A DNA stretch of 64,000 nt, from NCBI GenBank assembly GCA_905233375.1, contig CAJOEJ010000005.1, positions 1 to 64,000 of the forward strand. Reading direction: 5' to 3'. This document shows positions 1 to 7,241 of the stretch, piece by piece. The translations under genes were made by a program, and so were the position numbers. Origin of the DNA: Paludibacteraceae bacterium (GTDB lineage Bacteria > Bacteroidota > Bacteroidia > Bacteroidales > Paludibacteraceae). Positions within the stretch are counted from its first letter, which is position 1; the number at the start of each line of letters is the position of its first letter. The notes beneath the pieces were generated by a model that ran no database searches, had not been told where the DNA came from, and worked only from the letters and a program-made list of their open reading frames with translations.

Positions 1-136
1 GCCGGAGATCGAACCCGAAGGTCTCGATCAAATCACCAATGACCAAGTACAAAGTACCAAGGTCATCCGTGACGGTATGCTCCTCATCGAGCGGAACGGA
101 AAGACCTACAACGCACAAGGCGTAGAGGTTCGCTAA
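1..136 (+). CDS. C-terminal end of a secreted protein (partial)
   Basis: Only the last 44 codons are in the window, in the frame that ends at TAA 134-136; the start lies upstream. The tail reads KVIRDGMLLIERNGKTYNAQ then GVEVR. It matches the ends of four other secreted proteins here (genes ending at 2397, 12296, 22716 and 56894), with the shared pattern NG-x-hydrophobic-Y/F-I-x-R/K-x-G-x-x-Y-x-x-x-G-x-x-V. A shared extreme C-terminal tail on large secreted Bacteroidales proteins suggests a sorting signal, possibly for type IX secretion; that is inference. The codons just before the tail (QVQSTK) are a copy of dispersed repeat A. The body of the protein cannot be identified. Confidence 0.7.
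   Translation, partial: PEIEPEGLDQITNDQVQSTKVIRDGMLLIERNGKTYNAQGVEVR
41..62 (+). repeat. Dispersed repeat A, in coding sequence
   Basis: Short copy (GACCAAGTACAAAGTACC, then AAGG) read as DQVQSTK. It is at the junction between the protein body and its C-terminal tail, as in the genes ending at 2397 and 56894. Confidence 0.6.
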
Positions 137-288
137 TCCGGTGAATTTTCTGCCACTTGATCGAGACAAAGTCGAGAAGATTGACTGACAATGTCGAGAC
201 CAAGTCATTACAATCGGCTAAGCAGGGCTGATCCCCCGCTTGGCTACAAAAAAACGATAAACACTTTTAACAATAAAACAATCACTTT

Positions 289-2397
289 ATGAGAAAAATC
301 TACTCTCTTTTGCTCATACTCTTGATGGCAGTGATGAGCGTGAATGCGGCTAACGTGGTCGATTCCGGCACTTTTGAAGGTGGTGGCAACTGGACGTTTT
401 ATTCCGACGGTACGCTGAACATTGATGCGCAGAAAGTACCGGACTACACCTTTTCAGGCAATAAAACCGATGCACCCTGGGCTAACAGACAGGTGAAAAA
501 TGTCGGTTTCTCGGGGCAGATCCGATACATCGGTAGGAATTCCTTCCGCGGAATGTACGACCTGCGCACCGTGACATTTGGTACCAATTCGGGGACGGTA
601 AAGATCTGCGAGAATGCGTTCCTTGGTACCAGCGTGAATGATTTCGACTTCTCCTATGTCGGTGAAATTGAAGACCAGGCGTTCACCGGAACCCTGCTGC
701 CCCGCGTCGTGCTGCCGAAGATTAACTCGATCAAGGGCGCACCGTTCACCGATTGTATGTATCTGGAGCGCAGCAACCCCTTGGATGCCACCCGGTTACG
801 GTTCAATCCGTCCATCATCATCACCTCCACCAGCTCGCTGAATATCACCGGCGCCATTGCCAAATATACCGATTCGGGTATTGGCACCCGCACGGTGATC
901 ATGTCCCGCTATGACTGTATGGATGCGCAATGGACAAGCAGTGAGATCCTCGGCGTGCGTTCCTATAACACGCTCGTGTTCGGTGCGTTCGAAGACAATG
1001 GTGAGCAGATGTGGTACGTGGATGCAAACGACCGCATGATCTTTGACTGCGCCGGCGCCGACATGAAGGCGTATTCGGTTACAATCAACTCCTCCTCTTC
1101 TATCACGAGCGATGCGCGCCCGTGGAAAGATGCCCTTACGAAGATCAAAGAGCTGCATATCTATCGCAACGATGGTAAAAAAATCAGTTCCTATGCCTTC
1201 TTTGGTTTCAGCAATCTGGAGAAAGTGGAGTTCCACAGCGCCACCGGTACCATCGATGATTCGGCTTTCCGCAAGTGTGCCAAACTGACCACCGTGGACC
1301 TGTCGGAGATAGCGACCATCAATCAGAATGCGTTCAACAGCAGTGCCCTGACCGCTGCCAACCTGACAGCATGCAAGAAGGTGGGCGATTTTGCGTTCGC
1401 CTATAACAAACTTACATCGGTCGTCCTTGGACCGGATCTTGCCAATATCGGCACTTCTGCGTTCGCCTATGCCATCAAAGACAACGGCGATATCACCGCC
1501 AAACGCAGTACACCGCCTACCTTGGGATCGAATGTGTTTGAAGGTGTGAACCAGAACAAAGTGTGGCTGTGGTACGACGAGTCCTTCGCTTCGGCTTATA
1601 ACAAATCGCCGTGGAACCAGTTCAAACATACCGCCGACGCAAATCCTATCTACGGCGTGTATAACGGTACTACCTTGACCATCTACTATGACAACCAGAT
1701 CGCTTCACGTAACGGTGTCGCTGAATGGTGGTGGGAAGCCGAGCGGCGCAATGTAACCAAAGTGGTGTTTGACGCCTCGATGGAGAATGCACGCCCGAGC
1801 AGCACGAAGAACTGGTTCTACGATTTTGAGAATCTGACCAGCTTCGCCAATATATCATACCTGCATACCGACCGCGTGACGACGATGTACAGCATGTTCG
1901 ACGGCTGCAAGAAGTTGACAGCGGTGAAACTCGATCATTTCAAAACGTCCAACGTGACCGATTTCGGTCATATGTTCGCCGGTTGTGAAGCGCTCACCGC
2001 GCTGGATCTGAATTCGTTCGACATGAGCAGTGCCACCACTACCAGTATGATGTTTAGCAACTGCCAGAACCTCCAGCGGATCAACTGCGAGAAGGACTGG
2101 ACGCAATACAGCAGTACCATCATCCTGCCCGGCTCCATGTTCGAAGGGTGTAACAACCTGAAGGGCGGCAGAGGTACGCTCTTTGACTCCTCCAAGAAAG
2201 CGCTTGAATACGCTCGTCCTGACGGCGGTCCCGATGCTCCGGGGTACTTCTGGAGAGCTACCGACACCGGTTCCACCCAGGACGTGGAGAATGTACAGAG
2301 TGACAACGTACAAAGTACAAAGGTTCTCCGCAACGGACAATTCTACATCATTCGTGACGGCAAGATCTACAACGTACAAGGCGTAGAAATCAAGTAA
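289..2397 (+). CDS. BspA-like leucine-rich-repeat secreted protein
   Basis: A 702-aa surface or secreted protein, probably used in binding. It starts with a signal peptide (MRKIYSLLLILLMAVMSVNA). Residues about 60-420 hold irregular leucine-rich repeats of the BspA/LRR_5 type (for example IGRNSFRGMYDLRTVTF and IDDSAFRKCAKLTTVDLSEI). Residues about 520-620 hold BspA-type (DUF285-like) repeats such as MFDGCKKLTAVKLDHFKTSN and MFAGCEALTALDLNSFDMSS. The last 25 residues are the tail shared by five proteins here. Just before the tail, ENVQSDNVQSTK is encoded by repeat A. Only the BspA fold is recognised; the ligand is unknown. A strong hairpin terminator follows the stop. No clear promoter was found in the 150 bases upstream. 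Confidence 0.85.
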   Translation: MRKIYSLLLILLMAVMSVNAANVVDSGTFEGGGNWTFYSDGTLNIDAQKVPDYTFSGNKTDAPWANRQVKNVGFSGQIRYIGRNSFRGMYDLRTVTFGTNSGTVKICENAFLGTSVNDFDFSYVGEIEDQAFTGTLLPRVVLPKINSIKGAPFTDCMYLERSNPLDATRLRFNPSIIITSTSSLNITGAIAKYTDSGIGTRTVIMSRYDCMDAQWTSSEILGVRSYNTLVFGAFEDNGEQMWYVDANDRMIFDCAGADMKAYSVTINSSSSITSDARPWKDALTKIKELHIYRNDGKKISSYAFFGFSNLEKVEFHSATGTIDDSAFRKCAKLTTVDLSEIATINQNAFNSSALTAANLTACKKVGDFAFAYNKLTSVVLGPDLANIGTSAFAYAIKDNGDITAKRSTPPTLGSNVFEGVNQNKVWLWYDESFASAYNKSPWNQFKHTADANPIYGVYNGTTLTIYYDNQIASRNGVAEWWWEAERRNVTKVVFDASMENARPSSTKNWFYDFENLTSFANISYLHTDRVTTMYSMFDGCKKLTAVKLDHFKTSNVTDFGHMFAGCEALTALDLNSFDMSSATTTSMMFSNCQNLQRINCEKDWTQYSSTIILPGSMFEGCNNLKGGRGTLFDSSKKALEYARPDGGPDAPGYFWRATDTGSTQDVENVQSDNVQSTKVLRNGQFYIIRDGKIYNVQGVEIK
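2290..2323 (+). repeat. Dispersed repeat A, in coding sequence
   Basis: Copy beginning AATGTACAGAGTGACAACG, read in frame as NVQSDNVQSTK, directly before the conserved C-terminal tail of the BspA-like protein. A further fragment (ATGTACAAAGTCC) overlaps and follows the stop codon at 2397. Confidence 0.75.
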
Positions 2398-2415
2398 TGT
2401 ACAAAGTCCTAACCG

Positions 2416-2450
2416 ACACCCTCCCTCACACACGGGAGGGTGTTTTGTTT
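2416..2450 (+). terminator. Rho-independent terminator after the BspA-like gene
   Basis: A perfect 10-bp stem, ACACCCTCCC (2416-2425) with GGGAGGGTGT (2434-2443), 8-base loop, then TTTTGTTT. Confidence 0.9.
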
Positions 2451-2518
2451 ATCCTCCCCGCGATTTTTTCTGTCTTTAAACTATCCACTTTTCACTTTCA
2501 ACTGAAAAAAGACGAATT

Positions 2519-2553
2519 TTGGTAGCATTTTTGCAAAAATTGGTAGCATTTTT
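2519..2553 (+). promoter_or_regulatory. Direct repeat upstream of a promoter
   Basis: TTGGTAGCATTTTT occurs at 2519-2532 and again at 2540-2553, a 21-base period (two helical turns), ending 11 bases before the -33 box at 2565. The arrangement suits a dimeric regulator binding one face of the DNA. The regulator is unknown. Confidence 0.4.
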
Positions 2554-2564
2554 TGATAAGAAAA

Positions 2565-2596
2565 TTTGTGTATATCGTAAAAAAGCAGTACCTTTG
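2565..2596 (+). promoter_or_regulatory. Bacteroidetes-type promoter for 2628/pectinesterase
   Basis: -33 box TTTG (2565-2568), 20-base spacer, -7 box TACCTTTG (2589-2596); the start codon is 31 bases downstream of the -7 box. Confidence 0.8.
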
Positions 2597-2627
2597 CAGC
2601 GGATTTTAAAAACAAGCAATCTTTTAT

Positions 2628-2864
2628 ATGACATTAGCTGTTCGATTTAGGTATGCAGCCGCCAAGACACCGACGTTTGACATTGTGGAATTGAGTGATG
2701 CCCAATGGCGTGAGTTCTTCTGGCTGGAGCGCAGTATGATGCGTATGGAGTGGATGATTCATTTTCTCCATTATGAGTACATGCAGCACGAAATCAAGGA
2801 ATTATGGTGGATACCGTTGGATGACCAAGACGGGCTGCTGATCGCGCCAAACGGATTCTTATGA
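2628..2864 (+). CDS. Small protein of unknown function
   Basis: A 78-aa protein with no signal peptide or membrane segment, rich in Trp, Met and acidic residues (WREFFWLERSMMRMEWMIHF). I do not recognise the family. It is supported as a gene by a good promoter 31 bases upstream and by an ATGA stop/start overlap with the pectinesterase gene at 2861, the usual mark of translational coupling. It may be a real small cytoplasmic protein or a coupling leader. The end (WWIPLDDQDGLLIAPNGF) suggests a compact soluble fold. Confidence 0.55.
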   Translation: MTLAVRFRYAAAKTPTFDIVELSDAQWREFFWLERSMMRMEWMIHFLHYEYMQHEIKELWWIPLDDQDGLLIAPNGFL

Positions 2865-3976
2865 TAGCACTTATTTTATCCTTGGTTCTGCATGTTCATC
2901 CGGGAGAATGCATCAATGCCGCATTGGATAGTGCGCGGGGGGTGTATGCGGCGAAAGGGGAACGGACAACGATACTGATTGAACCGGGTACGTATCAGGA
3001 GGAACTGACAATCGACGTGCCGGGGTTGAAGCTCAAAGGCACGAGCCGGAAACAACCGGCGAAGATCACCTGGTACTACGGACACGGGTATCAGTACAGG
3101 TCGATGGGCGGAACGATTAATTACGGCGGTAGCCGTACCCGCCGATGGAATGCGTCCGTACTGGTAACCGCACCCGATTTCTATGCGGAGAACATCATCT
3201 TCGAGAACTCGTTTAATCTCTATGTGAGCGAAAAAGAAGCGCAGGACAGCCTGTATGAGGTACAAAGGGACAAGGTACAAAGTACAAAGGAGAAGGGAAA
3301 AGGGAAAGTGATGCCGGTGCGCCCCAAGGAGGTCGGTTCGACGATAGTATCCACGAAAGCCTACCGTGAACGGGCAGCCGCTATCTCGTTTACCGAAACC
3401 GCCAGGAACGCGCACCTCAAGAACTGTCAGGCGATCGGCAAACAGGACGTGCTGTACGGCGATCAGGGAGCGAGTATATGGTGGGAAGGCGGTGTGCTGT
3501 CCGGAGGAGTGGATTTCATCTTCGGCGCCATGACGCTGTGCGTCGATCGGGCAACGATCATTGCCAATATCACCGACGAGAAAGGCGACAAGTGTTATAT
3601 CTCCGCCGGTCGTTCAGGCGGTGATCAAGAGCCTAACCCCGACCCTTCCCTGAAAGGAAGGGGGATGTTGTTCTATAAATGCCATATCCAGTCGCCGGTA
3701 GCGGGACAAGTGTGGCTGGCGCGTCCATGGCGCTGGTGGGGCGAGACCGTGTGGGCTTATACGACGTGGGACGAAGGGGTGTTGAACCCCGAAGCGTGGA
3801 ACACGGGTTTGATCAAGAAACGGGACGACTTCAATCCCGAGAACCCCTGTCCGTACAGCTACGAATACAAGTCGCAGGACGGTTCTGCGGGGAGACCAAA
3901 ATGGGTCTCCGTTCTCAGGAAACCCATTTTACCGGATGGCACGCGTTTGACTCCCAAAGCCTGGTTGGGACGTTAA
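2861..3976 (+). CDS. Pectinesterase family protein
   Basis: Carbohydrate esterase family 8 type beta-helix protein, 371 aa, predicted to remove methyl esters from pectin. Visible motifs: IEPGTYQEEL near residue 42, KQDVLYGDQG (the Gln-Asp pair of the active site), GGVDFIFGA (second catalytic Asp) and WLARPWRWWG (the LGRPW motif with the active-site Arg). The segment usually reading QAVAL is RAAAIS, so the first active-site Gln is not evident. The N-terminus (MIALILSLVLHVHPG) is short and hydrophobic, so export is uncertain. The start overlaps the stop of the upstream gene (ATGA). Two dispersed repeats lie in frame: repeat A near residue 135 and repeat C near residue 260, both where loops between beta-helix coils are expected. 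Confidence 0.85.
   Translation: MIALILSLVLHVHPGECINAALDSARGVYAAKGERTTILIEPGTYQEELTIDVPGLKLKGTSRKQPAKITWYYGHGYQYRSMGGTINYGGSRTRRWNASVLVTAPDFYAENIIFENSFNLYVSEKEAQDSLYEVQRDKVQSTKEKGKGKVMPVRPKEVGSTIVSTKAYRERAAAISFTETARNAHLKNCQAIGKQDVLYGDQGASIWWEGGVLSGGVDFIFGAMTLCVDRATIIANITDEKGDKCYISAGRSGGDQEPNPDPSLKGRGMLFYKCHIQSPVAGQVWLARPWRWWGETVWAYTTWDEGVLNPEAWNTGLIKKRDDFNPENPCPYSYEYKSQDGSAGRPKWVSVLRKPILPDGTRLTPKAWLGR
3259..3290 (+). repeat. Dispersed repeat A, inside pectinesterase
   Basis: Begins GGTACAAAGGGACAAGG and reads in frame as VQRDKVQSTK, followed by a Lys-rich stretch. Family members generally have no such segment here. Confidence 0.8.
3632..3664 (+). repeat. Dispersed GC-rich hairpin repeat C, inside pectinesterase
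   Basis: CCTAACCCCGACCC followed by stem CCCTTCC (3643-3649), loop CTGAAA and GGAAGGG (3656-3662). Read in frame as PNPDPSLKGRG. Confidence 0.8.
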
Positions 3977-3993
3977 CGCATAGTCTGATTTGG

Positions 3994-4860
3994 CTACTTA
4001 ACGGCCTTGAACGACATGTCAAGACTCTTGTAACTGTGGGTGAGCGCACCGACGGAAACGAAGTCCACGCCTTGCAGCGCATAGTCGCGGATGGTATCGA
4101 TGGTGATGCCGCCGGAGGACTCGATCTCCATGTGACGGCCGGCTGTCTTCTCCCAAGCGCGGATGATATCCACCGCCTCTTTGGTCTTGGCAGGTGTGAA
4201 ATTGTCGAGCATGATACGATCGGGGATGTTTGTTGCGAGCGCCTCGTTGATCTCGTCGAAGTTGCGCACCTCAATTTCAATCTTGAGGTTCTTGCCTTTC
4301 TCCTTACAATAATCGCGGGCACGCGTCAGCGCGTTCGTGATACCGCCGGCGAAATCGACGTGGTTGTCTTTGAGCAGAATCATGTCGAACAAACCGATCC
4401 GGTGGTTCATACCTCCTCCCAAAGCAACCGCCTCTTTCTCGAGATAACGCAAGCCCGGGGTGGTCTTGCGGGTATCAAGCACGTGGCATCCGGTATCCTC
4501 TATGAGCGCCTGGTACTTGTGCGCGGTCGTGGCAACACCCGACATGCGCTGCATGATATTGAGCATGGTGCGCTCGATTTGCAGCAGACTCAGTTCTTTT
4601 CCATATACCTTGAACGCCACATCGCCGGGTTTCACATGGTCGCCGTCATGCAGGAACTGCTCGAAGCGGCATTCGGGATCGAAATAGGCAATGATCTCTT
4701 TCGCTACTTCCACACCTGCCAGTACGCCGGTGTCCTTGATGATGAGTTGCTGGCAGCCCATTTGGGTAGGCGGGATACAACTGAGCGAGGTGTGGTCACC
4801 GTCGCGGATGTCTTCTTCAAACCAGATAGCAATCAGTTTGCGCAAAGCTTCTTTTTCCAT
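3994..4860 (-). CDS. nadC: Nicotinate-nucleotide pyrophosphorylase (carboxylating)
   Basis: Quinolinate phosphoribosyltransferase of NAD synthesis: quinolinate plus PRPP gives nicotinate mononucleotide, CO2 and PPi. 288 aa, the usual size. Typical features: EEDIRDGDHTS at the N-terminus, LDTRKTTPGLR, GGGMNHRIGLFDMILLKDNH, IEIEVRN, IMLDNFTP and IESSGGI. Start chosen at MEKEALRK (4860), the first Met that begins the family's N-terminus; a further 70 open codons upstream run through the promoter and are not coding. Divergent from the aminopeptidase gene, with back-to-back promoters. nadA and nadB are not in the window. The 3' end is 17 bases from the convergent pectinesterase stop. Confidence 0.96.
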   Translation of the reverse strand: MEKEALRKLIAIWFEEDIRDGDHTSLSCIPPTQMGCQQLIIKDTGVLAGVEVAKEIIAYFDPECRFEQFLHDGDHVKPGDVAFKVYGKELSLLQIERTMLNIMQRMSGVATTAHKYQALIEDTGCHVLDTRKTTPGLRYLEKEAVALGGGMNHRIGLFDMILLKDNHVDFAGGITNALTRARDYCKEKGKNLKIEIEVRNFDEINEALATNIPDRIMLDNFTPAKTKEAVDIIRAWEKTAGRHMEIESSGGITIDTIRDYALQGVDFVSVGALTHSYKSLDMSFKAVK

Positions 4861-4881
4861 AGATTTATTCAAATTTTGGTG

Positions 4882-4913
4882 CAAAGGTACTATATTTTTT
4901 GCATATACACAAA
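4882..4913 (-). promoter_or_regulatory. Promoter for nadC
   Basis: On the minus strand: TTTG (4910-4913), 20 bases, TACCTTTG (4882-4889). Confidence 0.85.
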
Positions 4914-4929
4914 TTTTTTTGCAAATAAA

Positions 4930-4961
4930 TTTGCATATTCCATTTTTTTGTTGTAAATTTG
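4930..4961 (+). promoter_or_regulatory. Promoter for the aminopeptidase P gene
   Basis: TTTG (4930-4933), 20 bases, TAAATTTG (4954-4961); start codon at 4981 gives a very short leader. Confidence 0.85.
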
Positions 4962-4980
4962 CAGCCCAAATGACAGAACT

Positions 4981-6777
4981 ATGAATGTATGTGAAAAAAT
5001 AGAAGCTTTGCGTGGTATGATGCGTCAGTATGGTCTGGCGGCATATGTGGTTCCCGGAAACGACCCTCATGCGAGTGAATATATGTCATCGCACTGGTTT
5101 GAGATGCAATGGCTGTCGGGTTTCAAGGGAGAGAGCGGAACGGTCGTTGTCACCTTGGACAAGGCGCTGTTGTGGACGGACAGCCGCTATTACTTGCAGG
5201 CGGGTATCGAGTTGGAGGGCTCGTCCATCGAACTGATGCGCGAGAGCGATATCGACTGCCCGTCGGTCATCGACTGGCTGGCGGAGCATGTGCAGGGATC
5301 CGTGGGGGTGAACCCCGAGATGTTCAGTGTCAACGATTTCGCGGACTGGAAACAGAAGGCGGAACTGAAGAGCGTGGATCTCATCAAACCGCTCTGGACG
5401 GACGGCCGTCCGGCTATCCCGCAGGACAAGTTCTATCCGTACAGCGTGGATTTTGCAGGGGAGAGCGTGGAGAGCAAGCTGGCACGCATGCGGGAGAAGA
5501 TCGCCGCCCTGCATGGCGACGCCCTCATCGTAAGCGCTCTGGACGAGATAGCCTGGCTGCTCAATATCCGCGGAAATGATGTGGAGTATAATCCGGTGGT
5601 CATCTCGTACGTGGTGCTCGAGGCGGACCAATGTACGCTGTTCGTCGATGCAAACAAGATAGACACGATGACGCAGAACTACCTGGACTTCAATAATATC
5701 TCCGTGCATCCCTATGAAGCGGTCTTTGCCTATATCGCGGGTCTGGAAGGAACTATTCTGTACGACGGTGCGCGTGTGAACGAGGCGTTGTATGAAGCCA
5801 TTCCTGAAGGATGCAAAGCAATCAATACGAAGTCTCCCATTCTGGTGGATAAAGCGAAGAAGAACGCCGTGGAGCTGGAGGGCGAGCGTATCGCCATGCG
5901 TCAGGATGCAGTAGCTCTCACGCGTTTCTTCAAATGGCTCGAAGAACAAGCGTTTAAGGGACAAAGTGACAATGTACAAAGTACAAAGGTTACCGAATGG
6001 GATCTGATGGAGAAACTGCACGAGTTCCGCATGATGGGCGAGAACTTCGTGGAGGAGTCGTTCGGCACAATCGCGGGCTATTTGGGGAACGGTGCCATTG
6101 TACACTATGCGGCTACACAAGACCACTGCGCGGAGGTCAAGCCCGAAGGCATGTTGCTGCTCGACAGCGGTGGTCAGTATCTGGACGGCACGACGGATAT
6201 CACCCGTACCATCTGGCTCGGCGGGCGCATCCCGCAGCAGGCGAAACTGGACTATACCTACGTGCTCAAGGGACACATCGCGCTCGCCCGCGCCCGTTTC
6301 CCGAGAGGTACACGGGGAAACCAGTTGGACGCTCTCGCGAAGCAGTTCATGTGGGAGGCAGGTATCACCTACGGTCATGGTACAGGTCACGGCGTGGGAC
6401 ACTTCCTCGGCTGTCACGAAGGACCGCAGAACGTACGTACGGACAATAACCCCACCGTCCTCGAAGCGGGACACATCGTCTCAGACGAACCGGGTATATA
6501 CCGTACCGGCAAATGGGGTATCCGCACGGAGAACCTGATCACCGTCATTCCTGCGAAGACGACCAAAGCCGCTACCACGGAAGACGAATGGCTGGTGTTC
6601 GAGACGCTCACGCTCTGCTTCTATGACACCTCGCTCATCGAGATGAGTATCATGACCGAGGACGAGATAGACTGGATCAACGCCTATCACGTGCGCGTAT
6701 ATAAGGAGGTGGCTCCGCTGCTCAATGCTGACGAACGCGCCTTCCTCGCACGCAAGTGCGCAGCGCTGGAGAGATGA
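4981..6777 (+). CDS. pepP: Xaa-Pro aminopeptidase (M24B, aminopeptidase P)
   Basis: Dinuclear metallopeptidase that releases an N-terminal residue linked to proline. 598 aa, the long three-domain form: two creatinase-like N-terminal domains (to about residue 310) and the pita-bread catalytic domain. Metal ligands are all visible: Asp in LLLDSGGQY, Asp in GTTDITRT, His in GHGVGHFLGCHEGP, Glu in SDEPGIY and Glu in GIRTENL. Substrate His is in GHGTGHG. No signal peptide, so cytoplasmic. Repeat A is inserted in frame at about residue 326 (GQSDNVQSTK) between FFKWLEE and VTEWDLMEKLHEFR, where homologues join these two conserved helices by a short loop. Confidence 0.95.
   Translation: MNVCEKIEALRGMMRQYGLAAYVVPGNDPHASEYMSSHWFEMQWLSGFKGESGTVVVTLDKALLWTDSRYYLQAGIELEGSSIELMRESDIDCPSVIDWLAEHVQGSVGVNPEMFSVNDFADWKQKAELKSVDLIKPLWTDGRPAIPQDKFYPYSVDFAGESVESKLARMREKIAALHGDALIVSALDEIAWLLNIRGNDVEYNPVVISYVVLEADQCTLFVDANKIDTMTQNYLDFNNISVHPYEAVFAYIAGLEGTILYDGARVNEALYEAIPEGCKAINTKSPILVDKAKKNAVELEGERIAMRQDAVALTRFFKWLEEQAFKGQSDNVQSTKVTEWDLMEKLHEFRMMGENFVEESFGTIAGYLGNGAIVHYAATQDHCAEVKPEGMLLLDSGGQYLDGTTDITRTIWLGGRIPQQAKLDYTYVLKGHIALARARFPRGTRGNQLDALAKQFMWEAGITYGHGTGHGVGHFLGCHEGPQNVRTDNNPTVLEAGHIVSDEPGIYRTGKWGIRTENLITVIPAKTTKAATTEDEWLVFETLTLCFYDTSLIEMSIMTEDEIDWINAYHVRVYKEVAPLLNADERAFLARKCAALER
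5957..5989 (+). repeat. Dispersed repeat A, inside pepP
   Basis: A near-consensus copy (GGGACAAAGTGACAATG, then TACAAAGTACAAAGG), read as GQSDNVQSTK in a loop of the catalytic domain. Confidence 0.9.
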
Positions 6778-6861
6778 AAGTATATAGTTAAAAGTTATTA
6801 TATCGGAAAATCCGAATCGCCGGAAAGGATGTAGGATTAACAAACAAAATTCATTACTATT

Positions 6862-7239
6862 ATGAAAGCAGATTTAGTTACCGCATGGTTGTTCAACGAG
6901 GGTTACAAACATGAAATCGATCAGGACGGAGATGTACACTTCCGTTATCAGGGCAAGCACATTTATTTCACGCCGGATGAGGACGCTACCTATTTCCGTC
7001 TGATCATGCCGAACGTATATCAGTTGGAAAACAACCGCGTTAAAGTGCTGGAAGCATGCAACACCATCACCCGTCAGTACAAGGTGCTGAAAGCATACCT
7101 GGTAGAGGATCGTCTGTGGCTGTCGATTGAGATGTTCGTTGACTCCACTCCGGAGATCGGCGATTTTATCGAGCGTTGCTGCAATATCCTTATCTCGGGA
7201 TTCGACGACACCGCAAGAGAGATCTTTAAAGAAGACTAA
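6862..7239 (+). CDS. YbjN-like / secretion-chaperone-fold protein
   Basis: A 125-aa soluble protein with the pattern of the YbjN family (type III secretion chaperone-like fold): a helical N-terminus, VHFRYQGKHIYFTPDEDATYFRL beta strands (first 20 shown in parts: VHFRYQGKHIYF, TPDEDATYF), a central helix (VLEACNTITRQYKVLKAYL) and a second sheet ending in a helix. Such proteins are thought to be protein-binding adaptors. It ends 2 bases before the kinase-AAA gene at 7242, so the two are almost certainly co-expressed and may bind each other. No promoter of the standard form was found in the 84-base gap after pepP, so it may be transcribed with pepP. Confidence 0.65.
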   Translation: MKADLVTAWLFNEGYKHEIDQDGDVHFRYQGKHIYFTPDEDATYFRLIMPNVYQLENNRVKVLEACNTITRQYKVLKAYLVEDRLWLSIEMFVDSTPEIGDFIERCCNILISGFDDTAREIFKED

Positions 7240-7241
7240 TT

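Noticed and set aside
3679-4956. 425-codon plus-strand frame across the pectinesterase end and nadC
   Set aside because: It overlaps two well-supported genes and the nadC promoter; sequence has no domain character.
4861-5070. 70 extra N-terminal residues for nadC
   Set aside because: They cover both divergent promoters and match nothing in the family.
5086-6474. 462-codon open frame opposite pepP
   Set aside because: pepP is certain from metal ligands; the opposite frame has no family features.
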